The notes beneath the pieces are model-generated. The model ran no database searches and was not told the DNA's origin. It worked only from the letters and a program-made list of their open reading frames with translations. A stretch of DNA of 6,291 nt from Gammaproteobacteria bacterium. Its GTDB lineage: Bacteria > Pseudomonadota > Gammaproteobacteria > Arenicellales > JAOTYS01. The stretch is taken from assembly GCA_029861795.1 (NCBI GenBank), contig JAOTYS010000276.1, forward strand, positions 1 to 6,291, given 5' to 3'. A program made the position numbers and the translations under genes. Shown here piece by piece: positions 5,955 to 6,291 of the stretch (position 1 is the stretch's first letter; each line of letters opens with the position of its first letter).

Positions 5955-6291
5955 TCAAGTGCGCCATTTCAGAATTTCTCGAACCTGTCTTACGTGAGAT
6001 AATAGATAATCAGGATTTACGAGGGCGAGCGACAGGAGATATATAGTCAAAAAGAACATGACTCCGACTGCCAGCGCCACAGGTGACTGCGGATTGTACG
6101 CAACGATCTGTTTAAGTTGAATGACTGACAAATACGCAATTCCCGACGCGGTAAACGCTGGCATCAAGCTGCGTACAATGTCAATAAATGAAATCCCTAT
6201 AAGCCTCCCCGGAAAATAGAGAGCCGGAAAAAGATTGACTATTCGCACAATAAGGAGCGCTATGAGTAGCCCGTTTATCCCGAATTGGATG
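5955..6291 (-). CDS. C-terminal part of a Wzx-like polysaccharide flippase (5' end beyond window)
   Basis: The last 111 codons of an inner-membrane protein whose frame is open to the right edge. A GTG at 6248 lies inside a hydrophobic run and is not a plausible start. The visible sequence reads FGINGLLIALLIVRIVNLFPALYF, a loop with PGRLIGIS, then two more hydrophobic segments (roughly residues 48-65 and 74-93 of the visible part), and a short basic cytoplasmic tail ending KWRT. The FGINGLLIALL...N.....Y..GRLIG pattern followed by two C-terminal helices is characteristic of oligosaccharide flippases of the MOP superfamily (RfbX/Wzx, PF01943/PF13440 type). It would move undecaprenyl-linked repeat units to the periplasm, matching the Wzy/WaaL-type gene downstream. 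The stop is TGA at 5955-5957. A 525-bp gap separates it from the next convincing gene, unlike the tight joints elsewhere. The family call rests on a fragment only. Confidence 0.75.
   Translation of the reverse strand, partial: IQFGINGLLIALLIVRIVNLFPALYFPGRLIGISFIDIVRSLMPAFTASGIAYLSVIQLKQIVAYNPQSPVALAVGVMFFLTIYLLSLALVNPDYLLSHVRQVREILKWRT

Overview
The window is a stretch of a bacterial surface- or exopolysaccharide biosynthesis cluster, and every convincing gene lies on the minus strand. The gene set (Wzx-like flippase, Wzy/WaaL-type membrane protein, family 2 and family 4 glycosyltransferases, an extended-SDR nucleotide-sugar epimerase, a PAPS-type sulfotransferase) points to a Gram-negative bacterium, most likely a proteobacterium, with a Wzx/Wzy-type glycan pathway. 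Genus cannot be told. Sampled G+C is uneven: about 62% at 661-720, 48% at 4801-4860, 37% at 5581-5640 and 57% at 5761-5820. This is typical of mosaic glycan loci.

In transcription order (right to left): the C-terminal 111 residues of an oligosaccharide flippase (5955-6291, cut by the right edge); a 525-bp gap (5430-5954) without a convincing gene, holding a perfect 20-bp AT-rich palindrome and a doubtful 72-codon frame; an O-antigen ligase/polymerase-type membrane protein (4095-5429); a GT2 glycosyltransferase (3107-4117) overlapping it by 23 bp; a GT4 glycosyltransferase with a cysteine cluster (1811-3028) after a 78-bp spacer; an NAD-dependent epimerase/dehydratase (906-1814); and a sulfotransferase (1-909, running off the left edge). 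The last three genes are joined by 4-bp ATGA stop/start overlaps and are almost certainly one transcript.

Inferred pathway: the epimerase supplies a nucleotide sugar, the two glycosyltransferases extend a lipid-linked repeat unit on the cytoplasmic face, the sulfotransferase adds sulfate from PAPS, the flippase moves the unit across the inner membrane, and the Wzy/WaaL-type protein polymerises or ligates it in the periplasm. The product would be a sulfated glycan, which is the most interesting biological prediction here. No RNA gene, CRISPR array, intact insertion sequence or clear Rho-independent terminator was found. I do not see a wholly new system, but several local oddities deserve checking.
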